Shown piece after piece: positions 1 through 10,632 of a stretch of DNA of 64,000 nt. Source of the DNA: Henckelia pumila (Eukaryota; Streptophyta; Magnoliopsida; Lamiales; Gesneriaceae). A program made the position numbers and the translations under genes. The stretch is from assembly GCF_033568475.1 (NCBI RefSeq), contig NC_133123.1, positions 16,044,622 to 16,108,621 on the forward strand, in the 5' to 3' direction. The notes under the pieces are model-generated. The model saw only the letters and a program-made list of their open reading frames with translations. It searched no databases and was not told the DNA's origin. The stretch's first letter is position 1. Each line of letters begins with the position of its first letter.

Positions 1-662
1 CTTCAAATCTTCATTAAACACGATCACCAAAAAATGTTACAAATCCTTCATTCTTGGTCGTTTTTTACAAATAAGTGAGGACATCAATTACATTCGATCT
101 ACCTACAGGTATTGCTTTTGTAAATTTTTCTTTCATCACCAAATACATGTTAAATCGGGCCGACCCTTGTATTATCCAGTTGTATTAAGCGAATTGGAGC
201 ATGAATATGAATTATTTTAGGTATAATTAAATCCTAGGGTTTCATATTTTGGGGATATATTTTATTTTACATTCCAATGATTAATATTTCAATATGTATT
301 GGTTGCAGTTACTATACAATCACACGTATTGAAGATATTTACAATTTTCATGTATTTTTTTGGACAAACTTTATATTTTTAATTAGTATCCTGTTTAATT
401 TTTATTTTCTATTTTATTCATGTTCATAGCTTTATATATGAACCTATATCTTCATCGCTAAGACCATTTTTGGAACTTATTTATAAATATACAAAAAAAT
501 ATTTAGTCGGATTTTGGTTATATGCAGGCTATCGAATATTGTTGTGCATATTCGAATGGTTAATGTTATCATAATAATAATAAACCGTCCCAATGTGTAA
601 TATTATATGCGCAAATATTTTGGTATTCATATTTGGTTGTAGCATATTGGTGGTATTAGGAC
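1..662. other. AT-rich interior of the CACTA element, no gene recognised
   Basis: No exon or conserved protein motif was found on either strand. The stretch contains TATATA-rich blocks and may hold the promoter or 5' introns of the transposon gene that starts at 663. Confidence 0.5.
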
Positions 663-2513
663 ATGGTAGAATCTTACCACGAAGAAGATAATGAACAAGA
701 TCCACGAGAGTTCATATGGTTGGAATATGATAAGTAAGTTTTACATGTTTATGATAACGGTTGAAGATCATTATTTCGTCTATATAATTGAAATAAACTT
801 ATTCAATTTGATAAATTTATTTTTAAGGTTCGGTCCAGATAATCACAAAGTCTCCTCTTACATAACTTCTTTATTCCACACACAAACATGCGTGGAGGGA
901 TACTCTTGGAAATTTGTGACACGTGCGCAAAGAGAATGGTACTGGGATGAGTTCGTGGTAAGAACATAATATATTACATGACAGTAGAGTATGCCTTATT
1001 AATATATTTAAACAATTAATTGTTACTTTGTTATGATACATTGAACAGAAGAAATACAGATGGGAAGAAGCTATTGACGATGATATCAAGAGGATATGGT
1101 ATATTAACACGAAAGAATTGTACCGACAAACTATCCACAAATGGCGTTCGAAGGAGAGACATCTTGATACGATTACGGAAGAGACATGGGGCAAATGGAA
1201 GGAGGTGTGGTCTACTGAAGCTTGGAAGGAAGCGGCTATGAAATACAAGACGAACAAGCGGTCCGAGCCTGCTGGTCCTGGGACAGGCCAAACCAAACAT
1301 AGGGGTGGATCCAAGTCTTATGCGATGCATGTCGTTGACATGGTAAGTAATTATTGGTCATTACTACACCTTATAATTCAATTTTTACTTCAATACATAA
1401 TATGGCTACTCTAAAACATATGTAAACTAATGGTTCTAAATAATATAAATTATTTAGAAAAAAATCAAAGACAACCTTCATTTAAGTGTATCACGTACGG
1501 CAACATCAAGAACATATCTGGTAATTATTTCACTATCTATTGCATTTAATATGGACTATGTAATTATAAATGTTGTAGTCAATTTTATTTCATTTACAAC
1601 TAATAGGCATATATATATATATGTTTATGTATTTATTACAGCGCAAGAAGAACAAGCAAGAGCCGAACGCGTGGGAGTTATTTCTGCACACGCATAGGAC
1701 AAGTGATGGAAAATTCGTTGACGAGCGTTCTAGACTGCTTCATGTATGCGTCATATACTCATAGTCAAGCAAGATCTATTAATTTTATATATATATATAT
1801 GTAATCAATAGTATACTAACACATCAGAACTATATTTTTTACAGGAAAAAATGGAAGAATATATGTTGGAAGCCATGACTCCGTTGGAGGATGGGACTCT
1901 ACCTTCTGAGCCGAAAAACATTGACATTAATCAACAGTTTCAGATCGTCAACGGTGGAGCGAAAAAGGGTAGGATGTATGGCTTGTCGACCGTGGCAACG
2001 ACGATGTATCCAGCAGCCATGGCTCCACGTCAGCGAGGCTTAGCCAATGCGGGCCAGAATATTGCATCTTTCCATGAAGAGGCACGTGCTGCTACGCAAA
2101 GGGCATCCAAGGCAGACAAGAGGGCACTAATAGCAACGCAAAGGGCAAACGAAGCAGACCAGAGAGCTATCGATGCATCGAGAGAGTGTGAAGGTTTGAG
2201 GCAACATTTGTCGTCATTGGAGGAGTCGTTTCGCCTATATGTTGATCGCGCATCTTCAGGAAGCAGCAATTCCGCTAAGGGTCGAGGACCAATTCAACTT
2301 GGACTCTCAGTACATACCGGTAGGTCGTCACAGGGGAGCAGAGATGGGAGTCGAGGTTCACCAGTAGCCAGCCTCTCAGCAGGGAGAGGAATAGGTACAC
2401 CAACAGGAAGGGGTTCCATACATCGAATTTCATCCCAAAGACTTACTTCATATTTTCAAATTAACGCGCTCCTTGCTTCAGAAGATGATGACGATGATGA
2501 GACTCAGCCATGA
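663..2513 (+). CDS. CACTA transposon protein, plant transposase Ptta/En/Spm domain (PF03004-like)
   Basis: Six exons with GT-AG borders join without a break: 663-733, 828-957, 1049-1342, 1458-1520, 1642-1743 and 1845-2513, giving 442 aa. The middle part (WEEAIDDDIKRIWYI, then HKWRSKERHLDT, then the NAWELFLHTHR segment) matches in character the Transposase_24 / Ptta domain that CACTA elements encode beside the main transposase. The C-terminal third holds a heptad-like alanine-rich repeat (RATQRASKADKR, IATQRANEADQR), a likely coiled coil, then a Gly/Ser/Arg-rich tail and an acidic end (EDDDDDE). Proteins of this class (compare TNPA of En/Spm) are thought to bind subterminal repeats, and such repeats lie directly downstream. 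The start at 663 fits the first exon but a further upstream exon is possible. The intact frame suggests a young copy. Confidence 0.75.
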
Positions 2514-2905
2514 TGCGTAGGTTAGTAACTTCGTCCTATCTATATATGAGACTCAGCCATGATGCGTAGGTTAGTAACCGGTATGTATTACTTGATGAAG
2601 TTTAGACATCTCATTTTGGCATGTATTATATATGTGTTCGTGGTTGTTACTTGATGAAGTTTAGACATCTTATTTTGGCATGTATTATCGTGGTTGTTAC
2701 TTCATGATGAAGTTTAGACATCTTCTTTTGGCATGTATTATATATGTGTTCGTGGTTGTATTTTGACTTGAATATTATAGTTACCACGTTAACTACATTT
2801 GTGTATATATTAAAGTATTGCTCGAGTAGTTGTATGTTTGGAACATTAAAATTTGTGTATATATATTAAAGTATTGATCGAGTAGTTGTATGTTTGGAAC
2901 ATTTC
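2493..2905 (+). repeat. Three small tandem duplications after the transposon stop codon
   Basis: A block of about 30 bp beginning GAGACTCAGCCATGATGCG, which includes the TGA stop, occurs at 2500 and again at 2547. A unit beginning ACTTGATGAAGTTTAGACAT occurs three times between 2589 and 2755 with small differences. A unit ending AGTAGTTGTATGTTTGGAAC occurs twice between 2805 and 2901. These sit between the coding end and the subterminal array and look like replication-slippage duplications. Confidence 0.8.
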
Positions 2906-2944
2906 AAGTATAAATACGTAGAACGCAAATAATAAGCTTAAATT

Positions 2945-3600
2945 AAAACGTGGTTAAATTGGCTACAGTTTTATTATAAAATAATAATAATAAAACCGTA
3001 GCCAATTTAACCACGATTTTAAAAAACCGTATTAATTTTACCACTGTTTTTATGAAGCCGTTGTAAAGTTTAACAACGGTTTTAAAAAAAATGTTGTTAA
3101 ATTTACCACGGTTTTATTAAAAACCGTGGTAAAAATAACCACGGTTTTTAATAAAACCGTGGTAAAATTTATAACGGTTTAATTAAAAACCGTGGTAAAT
3201 ATAATTACGGTTTTTAATAAAACCGTGGTTAAATAACCACGGTTTTATTAAAAACCATAATTATATTTACCACGGTTTTATTAAAAACCGTGGTTAGTTT
3301 TACCACGGTTTAACTAAAAACCGTGGTTAGTTTTACCACGATTTTTAATTAAACCGTTGTTATTTTTACCACTGTTTTTAATAAAACCGTGGTAAATATA
3401 ACCACGGTTTTTAATAAAACCATGGTAAATATAACCACGATTTTATAAAAACCGTGATAATATTTTAGCTACGGTTTAAATCTATTGGTAGCGTTAACAA
3501 CGGCGAGTTTAACCACGGTTTCACAAACCGTGGTTAAAACCGTTGCTAATTCTACTTCACCACGTTTTTAACCACGGTTTTTGCCGTGGTTAAAGCCAAA
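2945..3600. repeat. Subterminal array of inverted ACCACGGTTTT motifs
   Basis: For about 650 bp the sequence alternates between ACCACGGTTTTTA and its reverse complement TAAAACCGTGGT, with some diverged copies (CCGTTGTTA, ACCGTAGCC). Almost every 20-30 bp contains one half site, so neighbouring units form many overlapping hairpins. In CACTA elements such subterminal repeats are binding sites for the element's accessory protein, here the gene ending at 2513. The copy nearest the terminus (3575-3595) runs straight into the terminal repeat. Confidence 0.85.
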
Positions 3601-3614
3601 TTTTTTTTGTAGTG
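3601..3614 (-). repeat. CACTA terminal inverted repeat (right end)
   Basis: Read on the minus strand it starts CACTACAAAAAAAA. The sequence immediately inside, TTTGGCTTTAACCACGG, links the terminus to the subterminal motif. Transposition would cut at 3614/3615. Confidence 0.85.
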
Positions 3615-4056
3615 CGAAGCTGGTTAATTCCGGTTTGTTCCCAAGCCGACGGAATTTTGCTTTCATAATATTTACTCCTGTGGCCAATTTGATAAATTGG
3701 AACGTCCATCATTCTCGTATTGGGAAATTTAGTTATTTATTTTCTGTATTTATATTCTATATTTTGCAATTTTGATACGTACATTAGAATTCGCTTGTAT
3801 AAGATTTTTTCAAAAAGGTTTTTAAAATATTTTTAAAAAATGTTTTAAGTATAGTTTTTAAAGAACAAATCATGTGATGTGTTTTTTGATGTTTTTAAAA
3901 TTGAAAGTAATTATGGAAAACAAAACATTACATTTCAATTGTAAAAACGCTTTTTTTTATATTATTAGTTGTCAATACACATATTCATTCTAAAAACAAT
4001 TTTTAAAATATTTTATAAAAAAATTTTAAAAATATTTTTATAAAAACGTTTTATAA
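3615..4056. other. Intergenic AT-rich spacer
   Basis: Between the CACTA end and the solo LTR I see only AT-rich sequence with repeated TTTTTAAAATATT blocks and no supported gene. Confidence 0.5.
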
Positions 4057-4061
4057 ATATT

Positions 4062-5103
4062 TGTAGTAACCCGTCCCGAATCACTTAATAAACAATTCTT
4101 AATAGCATGAAATTAACTCAATAAAACAAAACTTGTTAAATAGCATTAACTAAAACATACTTAGTACAATTCAATCAAAATAAACCTGTAAATACCAAAT
4201 ATTACACAATCATATCAAAGCAATTACTAAAAACCCAAGAGAAACCACTCTCGTCACTCCTGATAGTGCTGCTCGATTGTGCCATTTCAATAAGCCGCTC
4301 CCGCCGGGTGCATCAAACCTAAGGTATGTCCCGTGGATGGGGTGTCTAAGAAAAAAACTTAGAACATGAGATATGAAAATGTTCAATACAAAAGTATGAG
4401 TATACAAGTGTTATGAGTGAATGCAAGTGTAAAAGGTACCAAAGATCAAGATCAAGAACTCTGCTCAGTCAAGTGGAGTCATGGAATATAGCACTATGTA
4501 CCGTCGCACAAGAAGGTGGCTTCCATACCATAAAATTGACGAATAACGATGACTTGACTCACTACTAACAGGTTCAACCATCCACTCAAAGAAAACAAGG
4601 GGCTGAGCGACCCCACTATGGGATATCTCAAGAAGGTAAGCTCAACACGATATATATGCAGCATATATAGTAATCGTAACTTAAGATATGTACATAAAAA
4701 CATGTCATATAAAATGCAACACATCGAACATACATATTCAACCAAGATATCTCGGATAGTACTTTCGTACCTCTAAAAAGAACCTAGACGCACTAGGTCG
4801 AGAGTCCAAGCCTATAGGCAAATGAATACCATATCACTAATACTTTACTAAAAGTCTTAATTGGACTAATAGCTACTCCCAAAACTAAAAAGAGTCTAGA
4901 ATTATATATGCGTTCATCGTCTGCTATTGTCAAAGGCCCCCAAATCATTGGTACAGTTTTGCTACTACCTTGAAAGCGTCTTGCTATTCTCCGACCCTCG
5001 ATAAAATGGCTAAAACACTATAGAATGCATTAGGAACAAGAGAGAGACGCTATTCTCCGACCCTCGATAAAATGGCTAAAACACTATAGAATGCATTAGG
5101 AAC

Positions 5104-5185
<82 letters not shown>

Positions 5186-5651
5186 TTGTGAAATGAGCTG
5201 TCTTGACTTTGGAAGTTGTCTTGACATGTTTCCGAACGACAGACTTTGGAAGCTCTGATCAGTACTTCGGGCGTTCCGATCACATGCAGTGACGTGTTAT
5301 CTGTGTCTTGACACCTAAGAACAGTTGTCTTCAAAGGCTCCGATCCCACCTTCAGAAGCTCCAATCTTCCACGTGTCACTGCACTTTTGACACCTCATTG
5401 TGTGCATGGCCTAACTCACTTCAGAAGGACCGATCTCAGTTCTGATGTTTCGAACTCACCCTCTGCTTTCGAACTACACACTAATCAGTTCGGTACTTCC
5501 GAACTGTACTTCAGATCTTTCGAACTCTTCGGTTGATTTTGAAGCTTATACTCATATTCTGAACTTGATTAAATACTTGATTTTCTTAAATAGTAACCTC
5601 TTAATCATGTTTAATATTTAATTGACTTAAAATGGTACTCGGGTCACTACA
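4062..5651 (-). mobile_element. Solo LTR of a Ty3/gypsy-type retrotransposon
   Basis: The element begins TGTAGTAACCCG and ends CGGGTCACTACA, so it has TG...CA termini with a 12-bp imperfect inverted repeat. It is flanked on both sides by the 5-bp duplication ATATT (4057-4061 and 5652-5656), as expected for an LTR retrotransposon. There is no internal coding region, so this is a solo LTR left by recombination. The minus orientation is inferred from similarity to the plus-strand copy at 5755-7308 and to the complete gypsy LTR at 60854. It contains a 66-bp-spaced tandem duplication and a long GA microsatellite. Confidence 0.8.
4983..5182. repeat. Exact 55-bp tandem duplication followed by a (GA)n microsatellite
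   Basis: The segment starting GCTATTCTCCGACCCTCG at 4983-5037 is repeated at 5049-5103 with no visible difference. A pure GA tract of about 38 units follows at 5106-5182. The short GAGAGA at the end of the first copy suggests the duplication arose by slippage through the GA tract. Confidence 0.9.
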
Positions 5652-5754
5652 ATATTTGTCCAGACGAAATCTAAATTTCATATCTCAATAAAAAATTTAA
5701 ATTTAAAAATAGTTAATTGTAAATTATAACAATATTTGATAAAAAAATATTAAT

Positions 5755-6647
5755 ATTTTATTAACCCGGACACCATTTTAAATCAATAAAAATTTAAACA
5801 TGAATAAGGGATTGTTGTGTAAGAAAATCGGGTGTTTAATCAAGTTCAGAACTGGGAATATAAGCTTCGGATCCGTCGAGGAGTTCAGAAGGTCCGAAGT
5901 GTTTTTTGGAAGCACCGAACTGAGCAGTAGGAAGTTCGTATGCAGATGACGAGTTTGAAAGATCTGAACATAGATCAGAAGGTCCGATCAATAGTTAAGC
6001 CATGCAAATTGTGAGGTGTCAACATTGCACAAACACATGGAAGATTGGAAGCACTGATCTATGGTTCGGAAGGTCTGAACTTAGCAGTCCACTTAGGTGT
6101 CAAGACTCTTTTGACACATCATTGCATGCATGCGATTGGAACATCCGAAGAGTGAGATAGGAGCTTCCCAAGTCAGCATTTGACATCCATGCAAGGTTTG
6201 GAACATCTGAATTGGGGATCGAAGTTTCGGAACTCCGCTTATAAATAGGTCATTAGAAGCTCACTTTTGAGCTGCACATTTGAGTGTTCCGTCTTCCTTT
6301 TAGTATATATTGAGAGATTTAGCCGTTCTTTCGAGAACCATGCGATAGCGAGATGTTTTCGAGATAGCATGCAGCAGACTCGTGCCCAAGAGTGGGAGCC
6401 TTCGACATCAAAGGGCCTATTGCGGACTCATGTATAGTTAGAGATCCCTATTAGATAATAAAAATATCTATTAGCTTAATTATGACTTTTAGATCATTAA
6501 TAGTAATACAGTAATCACTTGACTATTGGCTTGGATCCTAAATCCTAATAGTACTCGACCTATTGGATAGAGGTACGTTAGTACTAAGATTTCAGTGAGT
6601 ATGCATGCTTATATGTTGTATATTATGTGACATGATACATGTTTTAC

Positions 6648-6713
<66 letters not shown>

Positions 6714-7308
6714 TGCATGTTCATATTCATGTTGAGCCGTATCTCCTTCGAGATATCCTTTTGAATAGGTCGCTTAGCCATACACTTTTGTATATGGTTT
6801 GACATTGGGAACTACCGTGATGACGGAGATCGAGGCTACGATGATCTAGACGAGTGTGTGAGCTACCCTGCGGTCGGATTTCCAGATGGTGCTACGCACT
6901 CATTGGCACCTAGTCTGAGCAAGATCTGATAGTTGATTAGTTATCCAATCACATTATTTTGCATGCATCATATCAATTTATATACTCATACACGTCCTTG
7001 GTTTTATTCTTGGACACTCCATTTGACAGGGCATATCGTAGGTTGGACGAGGCAGAAGGATCGAAACAGGGTTAGGTACAGGGCCAGTGACTACTTGGAG
7101 GTTTTGTTCTGTTTTCTGTTGAGTTCAAATACAGTGAGTTTTTCGATTTGGTTGTATAACTTTTGTTTGTGTTTTAGTGCCGGTTTTATTCTGTCGGTTT
7201 GCGTTGTATACTCGATTTTTGTTTTTGTCGCTTTATTGCTCTGATTAAGTTTTATTAATTTCATGTCTAAGAGATTAAATTAGTAAGTGATTCGGGTAAA
7301 ACCACTAT
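5755..7308 (+). mobile_element. Diverged second copy of the same LTR, inverted
   Basis: Reverse-complementing this stretch recovers the order of landmarks of the 4062-5651 LTR: the AACCCGG..ACCATTTTAAAT start, the many GAAGNTCCGAA-type blocks, the GAGATATCC / GGTCGCTTAGCC block (here near 6746-6778) and the GTGATTCGGGTAAAACCACT end. Divergence is clearly higher than for a recent insertion and no target duplication could be recognised. A (TA)n tract of about 29 units lies at 6653-6711. The copy points in the direction opposite to the first, so the pair forms an imperfect inverted repeat of about 3.2 kb. Confidence 0.65.
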
Positions 7309-8010
7309 AATTTCATTAAAAAAAGTAATCAGGTACCCGTTCTTGTCGGGTAAAAATCGGGTATGATTTTCCCCTGCTCAATATGTCGGATACCTAACAA
7401 AACTATCTTAACCTGACAAAACCCAACCCACTCCCACCAGATTTAAACATGTAGTATAAAATATGAGTTAAGTGGTAGTATAACATACTTAATACATGAG
7501 TTCATCTCATAAATAATAATTAATAGGTAGTGGCCACTGACGTATGACAAAAGCTTGAGTGCCACCGTCCGTCATATTTTTTTTAATCTCACACATAAAC
7601 TTTCAACAAGAATCGATTCCGCCAAAAAAACAAACCCTTCACTATTATATGACGATCAAGCTCGATATCGCTATATTTTTCTGTCTATTTCCCTTTCAGA
7701 CGATTTTTTCGACACCCAATTGCATAATTTTTTTGATCCATCAAAAGTTGTATCTGTCGAAAGGAGTTTCTTTAAGTTGAAATTGCTCGAAACTAATATC
7801 CGATAAATTATGTTAACAAAAAAAAAAAGACTAAATGAATTGACTATATATCGATCAAGAAAAATTTGTTAAAAAAATTGATTATGCAAACCAAAGCAAT
7901 ATTTTCACTTTCAAATATTGAAAAGCACCAAGTGAGTATCCACTGATGCCAAACATGAATGCCATATTTTGTTTAGATAGTCTCCACTATACTAATATTT
8001 ACTTATGACA
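7309..8010. other. Intergenic spacer, no gene
   Basis: The stretch near 7330-7430 has repeated CGGGTA-type words (CAGGTACCCG, GTCGGGTAAAAATCGGG), reminiscent of decayed hAT-type ends, but no terminal repeat pair could be defined. The rest is AT-rich without recognisable coding. Confidence 0.4.
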
Positions 8011-8423
8011 TACTCCCTCCGTCCCATATACATTGTCATCTTTGGATTTTCACACATATTAAGAAAAACTTTGAAAATATCAAATATACACATAAGTTTT
8101 CAGATTTACCCCTATTTAATGATAACAATATAAAATTAAAGTTCTCTATTTTCCACTCTCATTAGTTCCAAAACCATTTGAATTAATTCCAAATTAACTA
8201 ACTTACTCTTTCGGATTCTTAAAAATTTCAATTGCATTAGCCATTAAATTTGATTTCATGCATGAATTTTTAAATCTGCCAAATTTGAATGATCATTCGA
8301 ATTCTTAAAATTTTCAACTTAATTAGATATGCGCCTTATTTTCTCGCCAAAACTGTTTTTGAATTTTTAATGGACAATATAAATTGAAATACTAGTTTGA
8401 TAATCACAAGTTCAACAAAAAAA

Positions 8424-9890
8424 ATGAACATTGAACCACAATTTCCTTCCAATGATTTGAATGCCTCGATAGAAGAGGTTACCTCATCTGAAAATAACCA
8501 TGTTCATTCTTCACAAAATATTCCGATTGATTTGAATCAATTACCAGAAGAAGATGACATTCTTTTCAATGGCAACGTAGAGTCCAACCTTTTGAATCAA
8601 CCTCGAAAAAAGAAGAAAAATTTTAGCAACGCCGAGAAAGTTGCAATTTTTGAAATGCTTCTCATTCAACATCCAAACAATGGGAAGCTACCACGAGGAG
8701 TACTCTCGAAAGTTGCCAATGCCTTCTCTATATCTATTAGATCAGTTTCTAGAATTTGGCGGGAAGGAAAATCTACTATGAACAGAGGTGTGCCACTTTT
8801 CCCTAATAAGCTCTTGAACAGAAGACATCGGAAGAGAATTGAGATTGATTTTGAACAAATGAAGAACATCCCGTTTCGTCGTCGGACAAATATAAGATCC
8901 TTATCAAAAGCTTTGAATTTGTCAAAAACGACCGTGCATAGGAGAATAAAAGACGGAAATATTCGGCCACATTCAAATCCAGTTAAACCATGTTTGTCAG
9001 ATGACAACAGAAGGGCAAGGTTGGAGTTCTGCTTGTCAATGGTTGATCAGGAAAGTACAATTACTAGTAGACCTATTTTTATTAACATGCACGATCACAT
9101 TCATATTGATGAAAAGTGGTTTTATTTGACGAAAACATGTGAAAAGTATTATCTCCACGCAGATGAGATCGAGCCCTTCCGCACATGCAAAAGTAAAAGT
9201 TTTATTACAAATATAATGTTTTTAGCTGATGTTGCTCGTCCTCCATTTGATGAGACTACAGGCGACGAATTCAATGGGAAAATTGGAATATGGCCATTTG
9301 TGTCTCATGAACCTGCCAAGAGGAGAAGTAAAAACTGTGCAGCAGGGATTTTGGAGACGAAGCCGATCGCATCGATAACTAAAGATGTCATTCAATCATA
9401 TATCCTTCATAAGTTGTTGCTTTCAATCAAGGAAAAATGGCCACGCTCAAGTTCTAGGACCATCTTTATTCAACAAGACAATGCAAAGCCACATTTGGAT
9501 GTTAATTATGTCGAGTTTGTAGAGGAGACAAAAAAAGATGGATTCGATATTCGTTTACGTTGTCAACCTCCGAATAGTCCTGATTTGAATGTTTTGGATC
9601 TCGATTTCTTTAGAGCCATTGACTCGCTTCAACATCAAGAAGCTCCGTCAACCGTCGAAGAATTTATTATAGCAGTGGAGAGTGCTTTCAATACATTTCC
9701 TCCCAAAGATTTGAATAATGTATTTTTGTCGTTGCAATCATGTATGGTTGAGGTGATGAAGAATTTGGGTGGTAATCAGTACAAGATTCCACATATGAAC
9801 AAACAGAAACTGATTAGGATGGGAGAACTGCCAAAATGTATTGAGTTTGAATATGAAATCTTAGAAATGGCAAAGACATATCTTAATTGA
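8424..9890 (+). CDS. Mariner-like transposase (DD39D)
   Basis: An uninterrupted frame of 488 codons from the Met at 8424 (an in-frame Met at 8397 would give 497 aa) encodes a plant mariner transposase, which cuts the element at its ends and pastes it at TA. The N-terminal third has a helix-turn-helix-like region (FSNAEKVAIFEMLL, then SISIRSVSRIWREGK) for terminal repeat binding. The catalytic core shows all three acidic residues, numbered from 8397: IHIDEKWF (Asp238), IQQDNAKPH (Asp361) and SPDLNVLDLDFF (Asp401). Asp361 and Asp401 are separated by 39 residues, the DD39D signature of plant mariners. The C-terminus runs to a normal TGA. I see no frameshift or stop, so the protein could be active. 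Confidence 0.93.
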   Translation: MNIEPQFPSNDLNASIEEVTSSENNHVHSSQNIPIDLNQLPEEDDILFNGNVESNLLNQPRKKKKNFSNAEKVAIFEMLLIQHPNNGKLPRGVLSKVANAFSISIRSVSRIWREGKSTMNRGVPLFPNKLLNRRHRKRIEIDFEQMKNIPFRRRTNIRSLSKALNLSKTTVHRRIKDGNIRPHSNPVKPCLSDDNRRARLEFCLSMVDQESTITSRPIFINMHDHIHIDEKWFYLTKTCEKYYLHADEIEPFRTCKSKSFITNIMFLADVARPPFDETTGDEFNGKIGIWPFVSHEPAKRRSKNCAAGILETKPIASITKDVIQSYILHKLLLSIKEKWPRSSSRTIFIQQDNAKPHLDVNYVEFVEETKKDGFDIRLRCQPPNSPDLNVLDLDFFRAIDSLQHQEAPSTVEEFIIAVESAFNTFPPKDLNNVFLSLQSCMVEVMKNLGGNQYKIPHMNKQKLIRMGELPKCIEFEYEILEMAKTYLN

Positions 9891-10075
9891 TTATAAAATC
9901 ATCTGTGACTCAATTTAATATGAATATGTTATTCATTGGAATATTATAAAATACACAAAAAAATAAAAAAAACCATGGCCACAGATCTCGATATTTCCAT
10001 AATCATATGTACATATTGCAATTTTAAATACAAAAATGCTAATACAATCCAAAAACCAATCATCTAAGAATCTGC

Positions 10076-10465
10076 TTACTCCATTTTTTTCCGAGAAGCC
10101 ATTGCAGAACCTTTGCTCTCATGACATTTTGGCAAATAAATATTTAACATCCGAGATATCGTACGTTCATACTCTTGAGAAGTGGAAATATAGCCATCGT
10201 ATCTTGGTGGGACATTCAAATCAAGCAATTGTCTCGCACCTTTTGTTGAGCCAAGATTGTCTATATTACTTGCGCATTCACTTTTTGCAAAACCGATGGA
10301 GTTTGAGTTTTTTCCAAAATCTTCACTCATGGCCGATTGTTCACAAGATGAATTAGGATGTAGGAGATGCGGATGGTTAAATGTATACCAGATTTGTTGA
10401 GCGGAAGATGAATGTCTATTTTTTTTACACATTTTCCAAGATATAAAGAATACAATTAATAACAT
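10076..10465 (-). CDS. Small unassigned ORF inside the mariner element, antisense to the transposase
   Basis: A 129-codon frame lies downstream of the transposase on the opposite strand. It is Ser/Asn-rich and contains LLDLNVPP, which resembles an EAR-type LxLxL/DLNxxP repression motif. I do not recognise the protein. Plant mariners normally encode only a transposase, so it could be a chance ORF or a captured gene fragment. Its initial hydrophobic stretch (MLLIVFFISW) lies upstream of the more polar part, and the true start may be the Met at MCKKNRH. Confidence 0.3.
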   Translation of the reverse strand: MLLIVFFISWKMCKKNRHSSSAQQIWYTFNHPHLLHPNSSCEQSAMSEDFGKNSNSIGFAKSECASNIDNLGSTKGARQLLDLNVPPRYDGYISTSQEYERTISRMLNIYLPKCHESKGSAMASRKKME

Positions 10466-10632
10466 GTTTATGTATTTTCCAAAAACTAGTTAATAGCAAA
10501 AAGCTCAAATTAAATAAGGGTATAATAGTAAAATAGAGTAATAAAAGCTTGCTAAATATAGTATATGCCTATATATTTGGGACATATGATAAAGAAAAAC
10601 AAAATATTATATATGGGACGGAGGAGGGAGTA

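Larger units (their letters stand above)
1..3614 (+). mobile_element. CACTA (En/Spm) DNA transposon, 3' portion
   Basis: The right end is defined by the terminal sequence TTTTTTTTGTAGTG (3601-3614), which read on the other strand begins CACTACAAAAAAAA, the hallmark terminus of CACTA elements. Just inside lies a 650-bp array of palindromic subterminal repeats, and upstream a six-exon gene with a plant transposase (Ptta/En/Spm) domain. No CACTA terminus is seen at the left, so the element starts outside the window and the main transposase (TNPD-type) gene must lie there or be lost. The 3-bp target duplication would include CGA at 3615-3617, but the partner copy is outside the window. Confidence 0.88.
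8011..10632 (+). mobile_element. Mariner-like element (plant MLE), complete
   Basis: The left end reads TA|CTCCCTCCGTCCCATATA (8013 on) and the right end ATATATGGGACGGAGGAGGGAG|TA (to 10630), inverted repeats that differ by a 3-bp insertion in the right copy. The flanking dinucleotide TA (8011-8012, 10631-10632) is the expected mariner target duplication. The 2618-bp element encloses one intron-less transposase gene on the plus strand and a smaller ORF on the minus strand. The CTCCCTCCGT terminus is shared by plant mariner and Stowaway elements. The termini and coding region are whole, so the copy may be autonomous. Confidence 0.9.

Noticed and set aside
2945-3600. CRISPR-like regular repeats
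   Set aside because: Units alternate in orientation, vary in spacing and have no unique spacers; they end at a CACTA terminus.
5050-5379. Minus-strand ORF with a long Ser-Leu repeat
   Set aside because: It comes from the (GA)n tract inside the solo LTR.
4054-5658. hAT element with 8-bp duplication AATATTTG
   Set aside because: An 8-bp repeat can be read at the ends, but TG...CA termini with the 5-bp duplication ATATT and similarity to a gypsy LTR explain it better.
6605-6802. ORF with an Ile-Tyr repeat
   Set aside because: It is a (TA)n translation in the second LTR copy; the same holds for the ORF at 60189-60371.
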